9,273 nt of DNA from Acidimicrobiia bacterium UBA4744 (lineage in GTDB: Bacteria > Actinomycetota > Acidimicrobiia > Spongiisociales > UBA4744), in NCBI GenBank assembly GCA_002403855.1, contig DHIO01000012.1, positions 44,605-53,877 on the forward strand. Direction: 5' to 3'. A model generated the notes under the pieces. That model was not told the DNA's origin. It saw only the letters and a program-made list of their open reading frames with translations, and did not search any database. Each line of letters begins with the position of its first letter. Positions within the stretch are counted from its first letter, which is position 1. The position numbers and the translations under genes are program-made. Of the stretch, positions 1-5,908 are shown one piece after another.

Positions 1-21
1 GAAACCTGAAACCCGAAACCC
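1..21 (-). repeat. Short tandem heptamer repeat (three units) at the left edge
   Basis: Three head-to-tail 7-base units. On the minus strand they read GGGTTTC, GGGTTTC, AGGTTTC (plus strand GAAACCT, GAAACCC, GAAACCC). The array starts four bases after the TAG stop of the epimerase gene and runs off the window, so its full length is unknown. Bases 1-20 are the exact reverse complement of 9250-9269 at the other end. Seen directly; the role is unknown. No stem can form within one array because the G-rich strand carries no complementary run. Confidence 0.85.
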
Positions 22-25
22 GGAC

Positions 26-967
26 CTACCTATTCTTCCTGAACCATTCGACGGTTATCGCCAGACCCTCTTCCAATCCCGTCCAAGGCTGCCAGTGGAG
101 AGCTTTCATCGCCGCCCCAGGATCGAGAACCGATCGGACGGGCTCCCCCGGCCGGGGCTCGGCAAAGACCGGAAGCTCCGCAAAACCCACCTCTTCGGCA
201 ATCGCGTTGAAGAGCTGCGCAACACTGGTTTCGAGACCCGTACCGACATTCAGAAACTTGCCACCTCCGATGCCGGCCGCCCGCACAAAGGCATCGACGG
301 CGTCATCGACAAAGACGTAGTCCCTGGTCTGCAGACCATCCCCGTAGATGACCGGCCGCTTCTTGTCGAGCATCAGCCGGGTGAAGATGGCCACCACCCC
401 CGCTTCGCCGTAGGGATCCTGGCGAGGCCCGTACACGTTGGCGAGACCCAGCGCTACGTAGTCGATGCCGTACGTGGCTTGATAGAAGCGTAGGTAGTCC
501 TCTACCACCTTCTTGGATATCCCATAGGGAGACCCAGGATGTTTGGCGTAGTTCTCCTTGGCGGGCAGCTTGACATTGTCCCCATAGATCGCCCCGCCGG
601 TTGAGGCAAACACCACCCGCTCGGCATCGACGCGGCGCGCCGCTTCGAGCACGTTGATGGTCCCCAGGACATTGATATCGGCGTCGTGGAGCGGATCGTC
701 CATGGATGCTTCGACCGAAGTCTGAGCAGCCAGATGGAACAGCACGTCCGGCGCAAAATGCTCGACGGCGGCACAGAACTCTTCGTTGCGGACATCCAAC
801 TGGTGAAACTTGATGCGTCCCCGTGCGCGCGCCTCTCCCAAGTTGTCGAGGTGCCCGGTAGAGAGATCGTCGACGACCAACACCCTCCAACCTTCGTCCA
901 TCAGGCGGCCGGCCAGGTGGGAACCTATGAAACCGGCCCCACCGGTGACGAGCGCGCTGCCGTTCAC
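26..967 (-). CDS. NAD-dependent epimerase/dehydratase, UDP-glucose 4-epimerase-like (extended SDR)
   Basis: Extended short-chain dehydrogenase acting on nucleotide sugars, 313 residues from a GTG start, a normal length for GalE-type enzymes. The NAD-binding Rossmann motif TGGAGFIG is at residues 8-15, followed by DDLSTG at 33-38. The catalytic set is intact: Ser/Thr in STGG (122-125) and YGISK with Tyr148 and Lys152. NVYGPRQ (177-183) and GDGLQTRDYVFVDD (209-222) are family landmarks of the substrate half. The frame is open to an ATG at 1015, but the GTG at 967 was chosen because the Rossmann strand begins right after it, the extra 16 residues match nothing, and GTG overlaps the upstream TGA stop by four bases (GTGA), typical of translational coupling. 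An AAGAG lies 9 bases before it. Next to UGDH it may interconvert UDP-Glc/UDP-Gal or UDP-GlcA/UDP-GalA. The exact substrate cannot be read from sequence. Confidence 0.92.
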   Translation of the reverse strand: MNGSALVTGGAGFIGSHLAGRLMDEGWRVLVVDDLSTGHLDNLGEARARGRIKFHQLDVRNEEFCAAVEHFAPDVLFHLAAQTSVEASMDDPLHDADINVLGTINVLEAARRVDAERVVFASTGGAIYGDNVKLPAKENYAKHPGSPYGISKKVVEDYLRFYQATYGIDYVALGLANVYGPRQDPYGEAGVVAIFTRLMLDKKRPVIYGDGLQTRDYVFVDDAVDAFVRAAGIGGGKFLNVGTGLETSVAQLFNAIAEEVGFAELPVFAEPRPGEPVRSVLDPGAAMKALHWQPWTGLEEGLAITVEWFRKNR

Positions 968-1683
968 CTGGTGATGCTCTTGGCCGGCACAAACCTGTAC
1001 TTCACGAGGGACCACAATGCAGGGAACCCGTCCCGCCAGGAGATCTTCTTTCCCTCATAGAGCTCGCGCCCGGCGTAGCGAATCGGCACTTCATAGATCC
1101 TGACCCCGCATCGCAGGAGCTTGGCAGTTATCTCAGGTTCAATGTCGAAGCGGTCAGAGGTGAGATGCAACGAGCGGGCAAGATCGCCCTCGAGCAGCTT
1201 CGAGCAAGTTTCCATGTCCGAGAGTGTCGTGTTGTAGAGAACGTTGGTGACCAGGCTGAGGAACCGGTTTCCCACCCAGTGCCAGAACATCATGTTGCGG
1301 CGCTCGCCGGTGAACCGCGATCCGTACACTGCCCGCGCCTCGCCTTCGAGCGCCGGACGTAGCATGGCCGGCCAGTCCCTGGGATCGTATTCGAGATCGG
1401 CGTCGTATACCACCACGAAGTCGCCGGTCGATTGCTCGAACCCGCGACGCAGAGCAGCCCCCTTTCCGATGTTGGTCGGATGCTGAAAGACCCTGACCGT
1501 CGAATCGGCGAGACGCTTGATGATCTCACCCGTGCCATCGGTCGAGCCGTCATCGACAATGAGAATCTCCCGGTCGACGGGAAGCTCCACGGTCCTGGCA
1601 CGCCTGACCGCCTCGGCAATGGTGCGCCGCTCGTTGTACACCGGTATCAGAATCGAGAGTTTCGCCGTCTCTGTCACTTCCAC
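964..1683 (-). CDS. Glycosyltransferase family 2 (dolichyl-phosphate sugar synthase-like)
   Basis: A 239-residue GT-A fold transferase with no predicted membrane anchor, probably acting at the cytoplasmic face of the membrane. The N-terminal strand LSILIPVYNE (9-18) is followed by DDGSTDGT (44-51), NIGKGAALRRGF (71-82) and the metal/nucleotide-binding DADLEYDP (94-101). Downstream SDMETCSK (155-162), EPEITAKL (182-189) and GKKISWRDGF (211-220) match the subgroup resembling dolichyl-phosphate mannose or glucose synthases, which move sugar from a nucleotide donor to a polyprenyl phosphate. It starts 34 bases after ugd and overlaps the epimerase by four bases. The called start is GTG at 1683. 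A second in-frame GTG at 1677 has GGAG five bases upstream and may be the true start. Donor and acceptor are unknown; involvement in a surface polysaccharide is inferred from neighbours. Confidence 0.9.
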   Translation of the reverse strand: MEVTETAKLSILIPVYNERRTIAEAVRRARTVELPVDREILIVDDGSTDGTGEIIKRLADSTVRVFQHPTNIGKGAALRRGFEQSTGDFVVVYDADLEYDPRDWPAMLRPALEGEARAVYGSRFTGERRNMMFWHWVGNRFLSLVTNVLYNTTLSDMETCSKLLEGDLARSLHLTSDRFDIEPEITAKLLRCGVRIYEVPIRYAGRELYEGKKISWRDGFPALWSLVKYRFVPAKSITR

Positions 1684-1717
1684 TCCACTTCACTCTGGGG
1701 CCGACTACTCGAAGGCC

Positions 1718-2989
1718 TCACCGCCCCACGCCGAAATACTCCATGCCCAGCCGACGAACGGCATCCGGGTCGAGGATATTGCGTGCATCGACAATGACGG
1801 AGCCGGCCATGGCGTCGCGTACCCGGCGAAGATCAACCGCCTGAAAATCGGGCCACTCGGTGGCGATGAGCAGCACTTCGACCCCTTTGGCCGCGTCGAG
1901 AGGATCGTCGACCAGGACTACTCCTTCGATGTCGACCGTCGCCTTCGGGTCGAACGCCCGAACCACGGCACCGCGAGATGTCAAGAGCCGGGCCAGTTCA
2001 ACCCCGGGGGAATCGCGCGTGTCGTCGGTACCGGCCTTGAACGCCAGACCCCACAAACCAACGGTTGCTCCTTCTACGGGGTTCGGCAACGCCCGGATCA
2101 CCTTGGTGAGAACGCGAAGACGCTGCTCGTCGTTGACCGCGATAACCCCCTTCAGCAACGCGAAGTCGTAGTCGGCCTCCTCGGCGATAGCGACGAGGGC
2201 TCGCGTGTCCTTCGGGAAGCAGGAACCACCATAACCCGGTCCGGGACTGAGGAAATGATGCCCGATCCTTCGGTCGTAACCCATCCCCAACAACACGTCC
2301 CGCACGTCGGCGCCAACCGCTTCGGCGAGATTGGCCATGGCGTTGGCGAACGTGATCCGGGTGGCCAGGTAGGCGTTTGCTCCGTACTTGACCATCTCCG
2401 AGCTGATCGGATCGGTGACGACCACCGGAGCGTCGAGACCCTGGTACAGCTCCATCATGAGCTCGGCGGCACGCTGGTTGGTAGTACCGATCACGATGCG
2501 GTCGGGATGAAAGAAGTCGGCGACCGCGCTGCCTTCACGCAGGAACTCCGGGTTGCTCAACACGGTGACTCCCGGATTGCGCTCATCGAAGTACCGCTGA
2601 TACCTGGCTACCGATCCGACCGGAACCGTCGATTTGAACACGACCACTGCATCCTTCGCCAGTTTCGAGGCGATCTCCTCGAGTACGGCCGACACCATCG
2701 ACATGTTGGCGGCACCATTGTCGCCTTGAGGAGTAGGCACCGCGATGAACACCACCTCGGCCCCGTCCACGACCACCTGGTTGGATGTGTCGAACGACAG
2801 CAGACCGGTTGCCAAAGCTTCCTCGAGCTTGGCCTCGAGATCTGGTTCGTATATCGGTGGCTTACCCGCTTCGAGTTGCTGGAGTTTCCTCCGGTCGTTC
2901 TCGCCCACCCGGACCCGGTGACCGAGCGTGGCGAGACCTACGGCCTGCACGAGTCCCACGTATCCGGCTCCGATGACGGCTACTTCCAT
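1718..2989 (-). CDS. ugd: UDP-glucose/GDP-mannose 6-dehydrogenase family protein, probable UDP-glucose 6-dehydrogenase
   Basis: NAD-dependent four-electron oxidation of a nucleotide hexose to its uronic acid, most likely UDP-glucose to UDP-glucuronate, in the cytoplasm. Full length at 423 residues. The N-terminal Rossmann motif is GAGYVG (7-12), with PIYEPDLE at 45-52. Active-site segments are intact: NPEFLREGSA (146-155, Glu148), KYGANAY (Lys201, Asn205), and GPGYGGSCFPKD (250-261) with the nucleophile Cys257 and Asp261. The C-terminal UDP-binding domain has GLAFKAGTDDTRDSP (314-328) and ends in the usual RN...G..YFGVGR. The ATG at 2989 has a strong GGAGG seven bases upstream, inside a palindrome annotated separately. 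It follows LCP by 102 bases, the longest gap in the minus-strand block, so a separate promoter is possible. The alternative GDP-mannose dehydrogenase activity cannot be excluded, but the flanking GalE-like gene favours UDP-glucose. Confidence 0.95.
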   Translation of the reverse strand: MEVAVIGAGYVGLVQAVGLATLGHRVRVGENDRRKLQQLEAGKPPIYEPDLEAKLEEALATGLLSFDTSNQVVVDGAEVVFIAVPTPQGDNGAANMSMVSAVLEEIASKLAKDAVVVFKSTVPVGSVARYQRYFDERNPGVTVLSNPEFLREGSAVADFFHPDRIVIGTTNQRAAELMMELYQGLDAPVVVTDPISSEMVKYGANAYLATRITFANAMANLAEAVGADVRDVLLGMGYDRRIGHHFLSPGPGYGGSCFPKDTRALVAIAEEADYDFALLKGVIAVNDEQRLRVLTKVIRALPNPVEGATVGLWGLAFKAGTDDTRDSPGVELARLLTSRGAVVRAFDPKATVDIEGVVLVDDPLDAAKGVEVLLIATEWPDFQAVDLRRVRDAMAGSVIVDARNILDPDAVRRLGMEYFGVGR

Positions 2990-2993
2990 GTCT

Positions 2994-3009
2994 CTACCTC
3001 CAGAGGTAG
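2994..3009 (-). promoter_or_regulatory. Perfect 7-bp palindrome covering the ugd Shine-Dalgarno
   Basis: Plus strand CTACCTC-CA-GAGGTAG, seven-base arms with a two-base centre. On the mRNA strand the right arm contains the ugd ribosome binding site GGAGG (3001-2997), which sits seven bases before the ATG at 2989. As RNA, a six-pair stem with a four-base loop (CTACCT CTGG AGGTAG) would bury part of the binding site. As DNA it could be a dimeric repressor operator. The palindrome is seen directly; a regulatory role is inferred. Confidence 0.45.
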
Positions 3010-3091
3010 GTATCGACGGGCTCCCGGGTAACCCTGAGTGTTCTCCCGCAACAACGACGATCTCCCCGACACCTCGATCCCCCTGCCCCCA

Positions 3092-4408
3092 CTATTGAGC
3101 GTCTGCGCCGACGATAACAATCACGTCAACGCCGTCGGGCACCGTCCCCGGTCGAATCTCGCCGAAGCCCAACTCGTCGGCTACCAGCGAGGCCTGGTCG
3201 ACGCGATCAGGTCCGGTCAGCAGCACCGACGTTGTGAAATCCTCCGACTCCGCATCACCGATATCCACGACCACAAAGCGGGGATCAGAGAGTTCCCCGG
3301 CCCACCGGGCGGCTGCGCCCGGGATGCCGTTTCCATTCAAGACCTGGACCCGAACCGGACCCTGAAGGGTGGCTCCAAGCGGTTCGCCGGTCACAAACGC
3401 GGCGAGGACTGAGCTTGCGGAGGGTTCATCGGGAAGCTCGTACCAGGCCCCCCCGACGGTACGGCCCACGGTCGGCAAGGTAACCGATTCGATGTCACCC
3501 GCGCTGAGTGATCGCATCGACCAGGCAAGATCGATGAGTGAATTCTGATCGAGGGCGGCATCGACGGTTGCGAAAGCGCCCAGCGTTTCGATGAGTTGAC
3601 CGGCTTCTGCGATGGTGGACGGGTGCTTCGCTTCGGCGATGATCGCCAGGATCAATTGTTGCTGACGTCGCGTTCGGCCGAGATCGTCGGCATCGACCGA
3701 GACCCACTGTCCGTTCTGCAATTCCTGGTAACCGCGAGAGCGGGCGTAGGCGAGCGCCATCGCTCCGTTGAGTCGCTGCCGGCCGGCCGGGACTTCGAGA
3801 CCCGATTTGAGGTCACGAGCCGGGAACGGGAAATCGAGCACGACCCCCCCAAGAGCATCGACCAGGCTGGCGAAGCCATGGAAGTCGATCTCGGCGTAGT
3901 GATGAATGGGGATGCCGGTGTTCTCTCGAACTGTTTGAACGGTGAGCGACCCTCCCCCAAAGGCATACGCGGCGTTGATCTTCTCGGTTCCGTGACCGTC
4001 GATGTCGACTTGAAGATCACGCGGCAAGCTGAGCACCCGGGCGCTGCCTTCCTCGGAGACGAGTTGCACGATCATGATCACGTCGGCCCGCTGACCGCCG
4101 AAGTCCCCGAAGTTGCCCTCCAGATCGTCGGGCAGATTCTCTCGTGAGTCACTCCCGATGATCAGGAAGTTCAGGGGATCCCCCCGAGAGACCGGTTTGT
4201 CCGAGAGCACGGCAACAACTTCTTCGTCTTTCTGCAATTCGGCATCGATCTTCCCGGTGTAGAACCGCAACGCGAGGTAGCCGCCGAAGACCACCACGTT
4301 GGCCACCACCAGCAGGATGATGAGGACGCGCTTCAACCATTTGAAAGAGCGCGCCGGAACGGCGGGCGGAGTCGGGGAATCGATCATCCCTTCGAGGTTA
4401 GTAGTCAC
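3092..4408 (-). CDS. LCP family (LytR-CpsA-Psr) cell-wall polymer ligase with LytR_C domain
   Basis: Extracytoplasmic enzyme that moves lipid-linked glycopolymers onto peptidoglycan. It has 438 residues: a short cytoplasmic tail, one membrane segment near 26-48 (hydrophobic, preceded by KWLKR), the LCP catalytic domain about 78-300, and a LytR_C domain about 352-434 (RVQVLNGNGIPGAAARWA). LCP landmarks are present: FLIIGSDSR (81-89), RADVIMIVQL (107-116), LSLPRDLQVDI (127-137), KINAAYAFGG (143-152), LNGAMALAYARSR (213-225) and DLGRTRRQQ (242-250), which include the Asp and Arg residues known in the family to bind the polyprenyl pyrophosphate and metal. The GTG at 4408 was chosen: GGGAAG lies 10 bases upstream. 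An ATG at 4387 would only trim seven residues and has no well-placed binding site. Located between the hydrolase-fold gene and ugd, it is the likely attachment step for the polysaccharide made by the downstream genes. Confidence 0.93.
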   Translation of the reverse strand: MTTNLEGMIDSPTPPAVPARSFKWLKRVLIILLVVANVVVFGGYLALRFYTGKIDAELQKDEEVVAVLSDKPVSRGDPLNFLIIGSDSRENLPDDLEGNFGDFGGQRADVIMIVQLVSEEGSARVLSLPRDLQVDIDGHGTEKINAAYAFGGGSLTVQTVRENTGIPIHHYAEIDFHGFASLVDALGGVVLDFPFPARDLKSGLEVPAGRQRLNGAMALAYARSRGYQELQNGQWVSVDADDLGRTRRQQQLILAIIAEAKHPSTIAEAGQLIETLGAFATVDAALDQNSLIDLAWSMRSLSAGDIESVTLPTVGRTVGGAWYELPDEPSASSVLAAFVTGEPLGATLQGPVRVQVLNGNGIPGAAARWAGELSDPRFVVVDIGDAESEDFTTSVLLTGPDRVDQASLVADELGFGEIRPGTVPDGVDVIVIVGADAQ

Positions 4409-4438
4409 TTCGGAGCATCTTCCCGGGCCGGGCTGCGA

Positions 4439-5107
4439 TCAGCCCAGTCGCTCGATTTGCGGAGAGGACAATACCCGACCGAGGAAGTCGACCAACCGCC
4501 GGTGAGCGTCGGCGGACGCCGCAGCGTCGTAGTCCACGCTGCCGTCGTCGAAAAAGCCTCCGGCTACCCCCTCATACACCACGAACGACGCTTGACGAAT
4601 GCGCCCGCCGTTCAACGGCGCCCCCGACAACGCCCCGTAGAGCCCCAGGACGGGAACCACGAGACGCGGTAGAACGCTCGCGACCGGGCCTTCTTCCTCG
4701 AGAACGGTGGACACCAGAGCCACCGCCCGGATCTCAGGATGATCGGCGGCGTAGATCAAACCCGGCCCTCCCCCAGCTTCGAGACCGACGATACCGAGTT
4801 GGTCTTCAACCGCCCACGTCACGTCAGCACTCATCACGAACTCATACACTTCGTCGATAACGGCGACGGCTTCATCTTCCGTGGACGAGAGGTCGACCGC
4901 CACGGCGGCAAACCCGTGTCGAGCCAAACGGCGGCACAGATCTTTGTGATGGGAGGTCGGCCCGACCACCGGAAGGACCAGCACGCCCGGGAACCGTCCC
5001 GCCTGGTCCGGACGCGCCAGATAACCGGGCGAATGCCCACTCCCCACCGGGAGGTCGTAGCTCCCGTAGAGGATGGGATACGTTCCTTCGTGGGCCAGCA
5101 CGCTCAC
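4439..5107 (-). CDS. Dienelactone hydrolase-fold protein lacking the catalytic triad (probable pseudoenzyme)
   Basis: Alpha/beta-hydrolase fold of the dienelactone hydrolase (carboxymethylenebutenolidase) family, 222 residues from the GTG at 5107. Family landmarks align end to end: GYLARPDQAGRFPGVLVL near the start, DLCRRLARHGFAAVAVDL, then LGIVGLEAGG, VVPVLGLYGALSGA, and YEGVAGGFFDDGSVDYD near the end. The known triad of this family (Cys in GFCFGG, Asp after the PVL..fG strand, His in GAGHGF) is replaced by Glu (codon 4780-4778), Ser and Gly. The glutamate usual after the first core strand is also absent. The frame is intact and looks coding, so the change appears retained and not decayed. 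The frame is open to an ATG at 5149 that has no ribosome binding site, whereas GTG 5107 has GGAG eight bases upstream; 5149 remains possible. It lies 30 bases before LCP. No substrate is assigned; a binding or scaffolding role is speculation. Confidence 0.8.
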   Translation of the reverse strand: MSVLAHEGTYPILYGSYDLPVGSGHSPGYLARPDQAGRFPGVLVLPVVGPTSHHKDLCRRLARHGFAAVAVDLSSTEDEAVAVIDEVYEFVMSADVTWAVEDQLGIVGLEAGGGPGLIYAADHPEIRAVALVSTVLEEEGPVASVLPRLVVPVLGLYGALSGAPLNGGRIRQASFVVYEGVAGGFFDDGSVDYDAAASADAHRRLVDFLGRVLSSPQIERLG

Positions 5108-5110
5108 GAG

Positions 5111-5119
5111 CCTTGCTCC
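5111..5119 (-). promoter_or_regulatory. Ribosome binding site deciding the hydrolase-fold start
   Basis: On the minus strand GGAGCAAGG ends three bases before the GTG at 5107, placing GGAG eight bases and AAGG three bases upstream. The alternative ATG at 5149 is preceded by GCGCCTGG, with no usable purine-rich core. This supports the shorter protein. Confidence 0.5.
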
Positions 5120-5185
5120 GGTCTCATGGCGTGAAAGAGTAGTCCGCATCCAGGCGCGACTCGGGCCGAACTCCGGACCGACGAC

Positions 5186-5857
5186 TCATCGCACCGACCA
5201 CACCTCCCCGGAGGAAAGTGCGATGGCGCCAGACTCCGTCTGCACCACCAGTCGGCCCTCTTCGTCGACATCAATTGCCCTTCCGGCGCCGTCCGGATGC
5301 CAGCGGATGTCCCGTCCGATGGTCCGGCACGCTCGGCGGTATTCGTTCCTGCCCCACCGACCCGGACCGTGCGTTATGCGGTTGAGAAGATCCTCGCACC
5401 ATCGAGTGGAGAGTTCGACCATGGCATCCGGGCCCGGGTCGGTTGCACAGAGGCTGCCTACTCCGGGCTTCGGATCCGGCCACCATAGGTTGACACCGAG
5501 TCCGATCACCACCAGATCTCCGGAGGCTTCGAGCAGCAACCCGCCGATCTTGGCGCCGTCTCGGACCAGGTCGTTCGGCCACTTGAAGAAAACCTCCTCC
5601 CCGAGCGCCGAACGACCGGCCAAGGCCGCGACCAGTGAGAGCCGGGCGAGTTCCGCTTCCTGCCAACCCTGGGGACGTACCGCCACCGAGGCGGCCATGG
5701 CTCGCGGCGCGTTCTCCCAGCGGCGGCCGAGCCGCCCCCGGCCCGCCGATTGACGGCCGGCAACGACCAGCAAGGGAGCTTGGTCGGCCCGGGCGATCGC
5801 TTCGTCCTGAGTGGACTGAATACCCTCCAGCAGGATCAGCGCGTATTGTGTAGCCAT
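5186..5857 (-). CDS. birA: Biotin--[acetyl-CoA-carboxylase] ligase, monofunctional (class I)
   Basis: Cytoplasmic enzyme that activates biotin with ATP to biotinyl-5'-AMP and transfers it to the lysine of biotin carrier domains. It has 223 residues. The protein starts directly with the catalytic domain (STQDEA 15-20), so the N-terminal winged-helix repressor domain of E. coli BirA is absent and it cannot self-regulate in the E. coli way. Motifs: the biotinyl-AMP loop AGRQSAGRGRLGRRW (33-47), KWPNDL (92-97), KIGGLLLE (103-110, Lys103 matching the catalytic/ATP-contact lysine) and GLGVNL (119-124). The C-terminal SH3-like domain covers about 178-223. The ATG at 5857 has GAGG seven bases upstream, within one arm of an inverted repeat. 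It is divergent from the acyl-CoA carboxylase genes, whose alpha subunit carries the target lysine, and it is first in the minus-strand gene series, 78 bases before the hydrolase-fold gene. Confidence 0.95.
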   Translation of the reverse strand: MATQYALILLEGIQSTQDEAIARADQAPLLVVAGRQSAGRGRLGRRWENAPRAMAASVAVRPQGWQEAELARLSLVAALAGRSALGEEVFFKWPNDLVRDGAKIGGLLLEASGDLVVIGLGVNLWWPDPKPGVGSLCATDPGPDAMVELSTRWCEDLLNRITHGPGRWGRNEYRRACRTIGRDIRWHPDGAGRAIDVDEEGRLVVQTESGAIALSSGEVWSVR

Positions 5858-5862
5858 TCGAA

Positions 5863-5887
5863 GGCCTCACGAGTCAAATGTGAGACC
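5863..5887. promoter_or_regulatory. Imperfect 8-9-8 inverted repeat in the birA/accD divergent gap
   Basis: Plus strand arms GGCCTCAC (5863-5870) and GTGAGACC (5880-5887) are separated by nine bases and match at seven of eight positions. The core CTCAC/GTGAG is perfect. It fills half of the 51-base gap between the birA ATG (5857) and the carboxyltransferase GTG (5909), so a dimeric repressor bound here could block both directions. In birA mRNA the arms pair fully (one G-U), and the 3' arm holds the birA ribosome binding site GAGG, so an RNA hairpin is the other option. No convincing -10/-35 pair was seen on either strand. The repeat is observed; the function is inferred. Confidence 0.5.
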
Positions 5888-5908
5888 AAATCTATCCCGG
5901 GGTGCAGG

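Noticed and set aside
1709..1721. A 13-base exact match (TCGAAGGCCTCAC) to 5858-5870 in the birA leader
   Set aside because: About one such pair is expected by chance in a window this size. The second arm GTGAG is missing at 1709-1721, and part of the match lies in the ugd stop region.
1517..3031. A 504-residue open frame on the plus strand opposite ugd and the GT2 start
   Set aside because: It is antisense to two well-supported genes, has no recognisable domain, and its composition (rich in Arg, His, Asp, Gly) is typical of the complementary reading of GC-rich genes.
3010..3040. Possible terminator made of the short palindromes CGGGAGCCCG and GGGTTACCC after LCP
   Set aside because: Stems of three or four pairs with no following U-run; not a credible intrinsic terminator.
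5750..5908. N-terminal extension of the carboxyltransferase into birA
   Set aside because: The extra 53 codons overlap birA antisense, match no known extension, and the family N-terminus starts at GTG 5909.
5858..5908. Sigma-70-type promoters for birA and the carboxylase genes
   Set aside because: Single -10-like words exist (for example TAGATT on the minus strand at 5894-5889), but none has a fitting -35, so no promoter is called.
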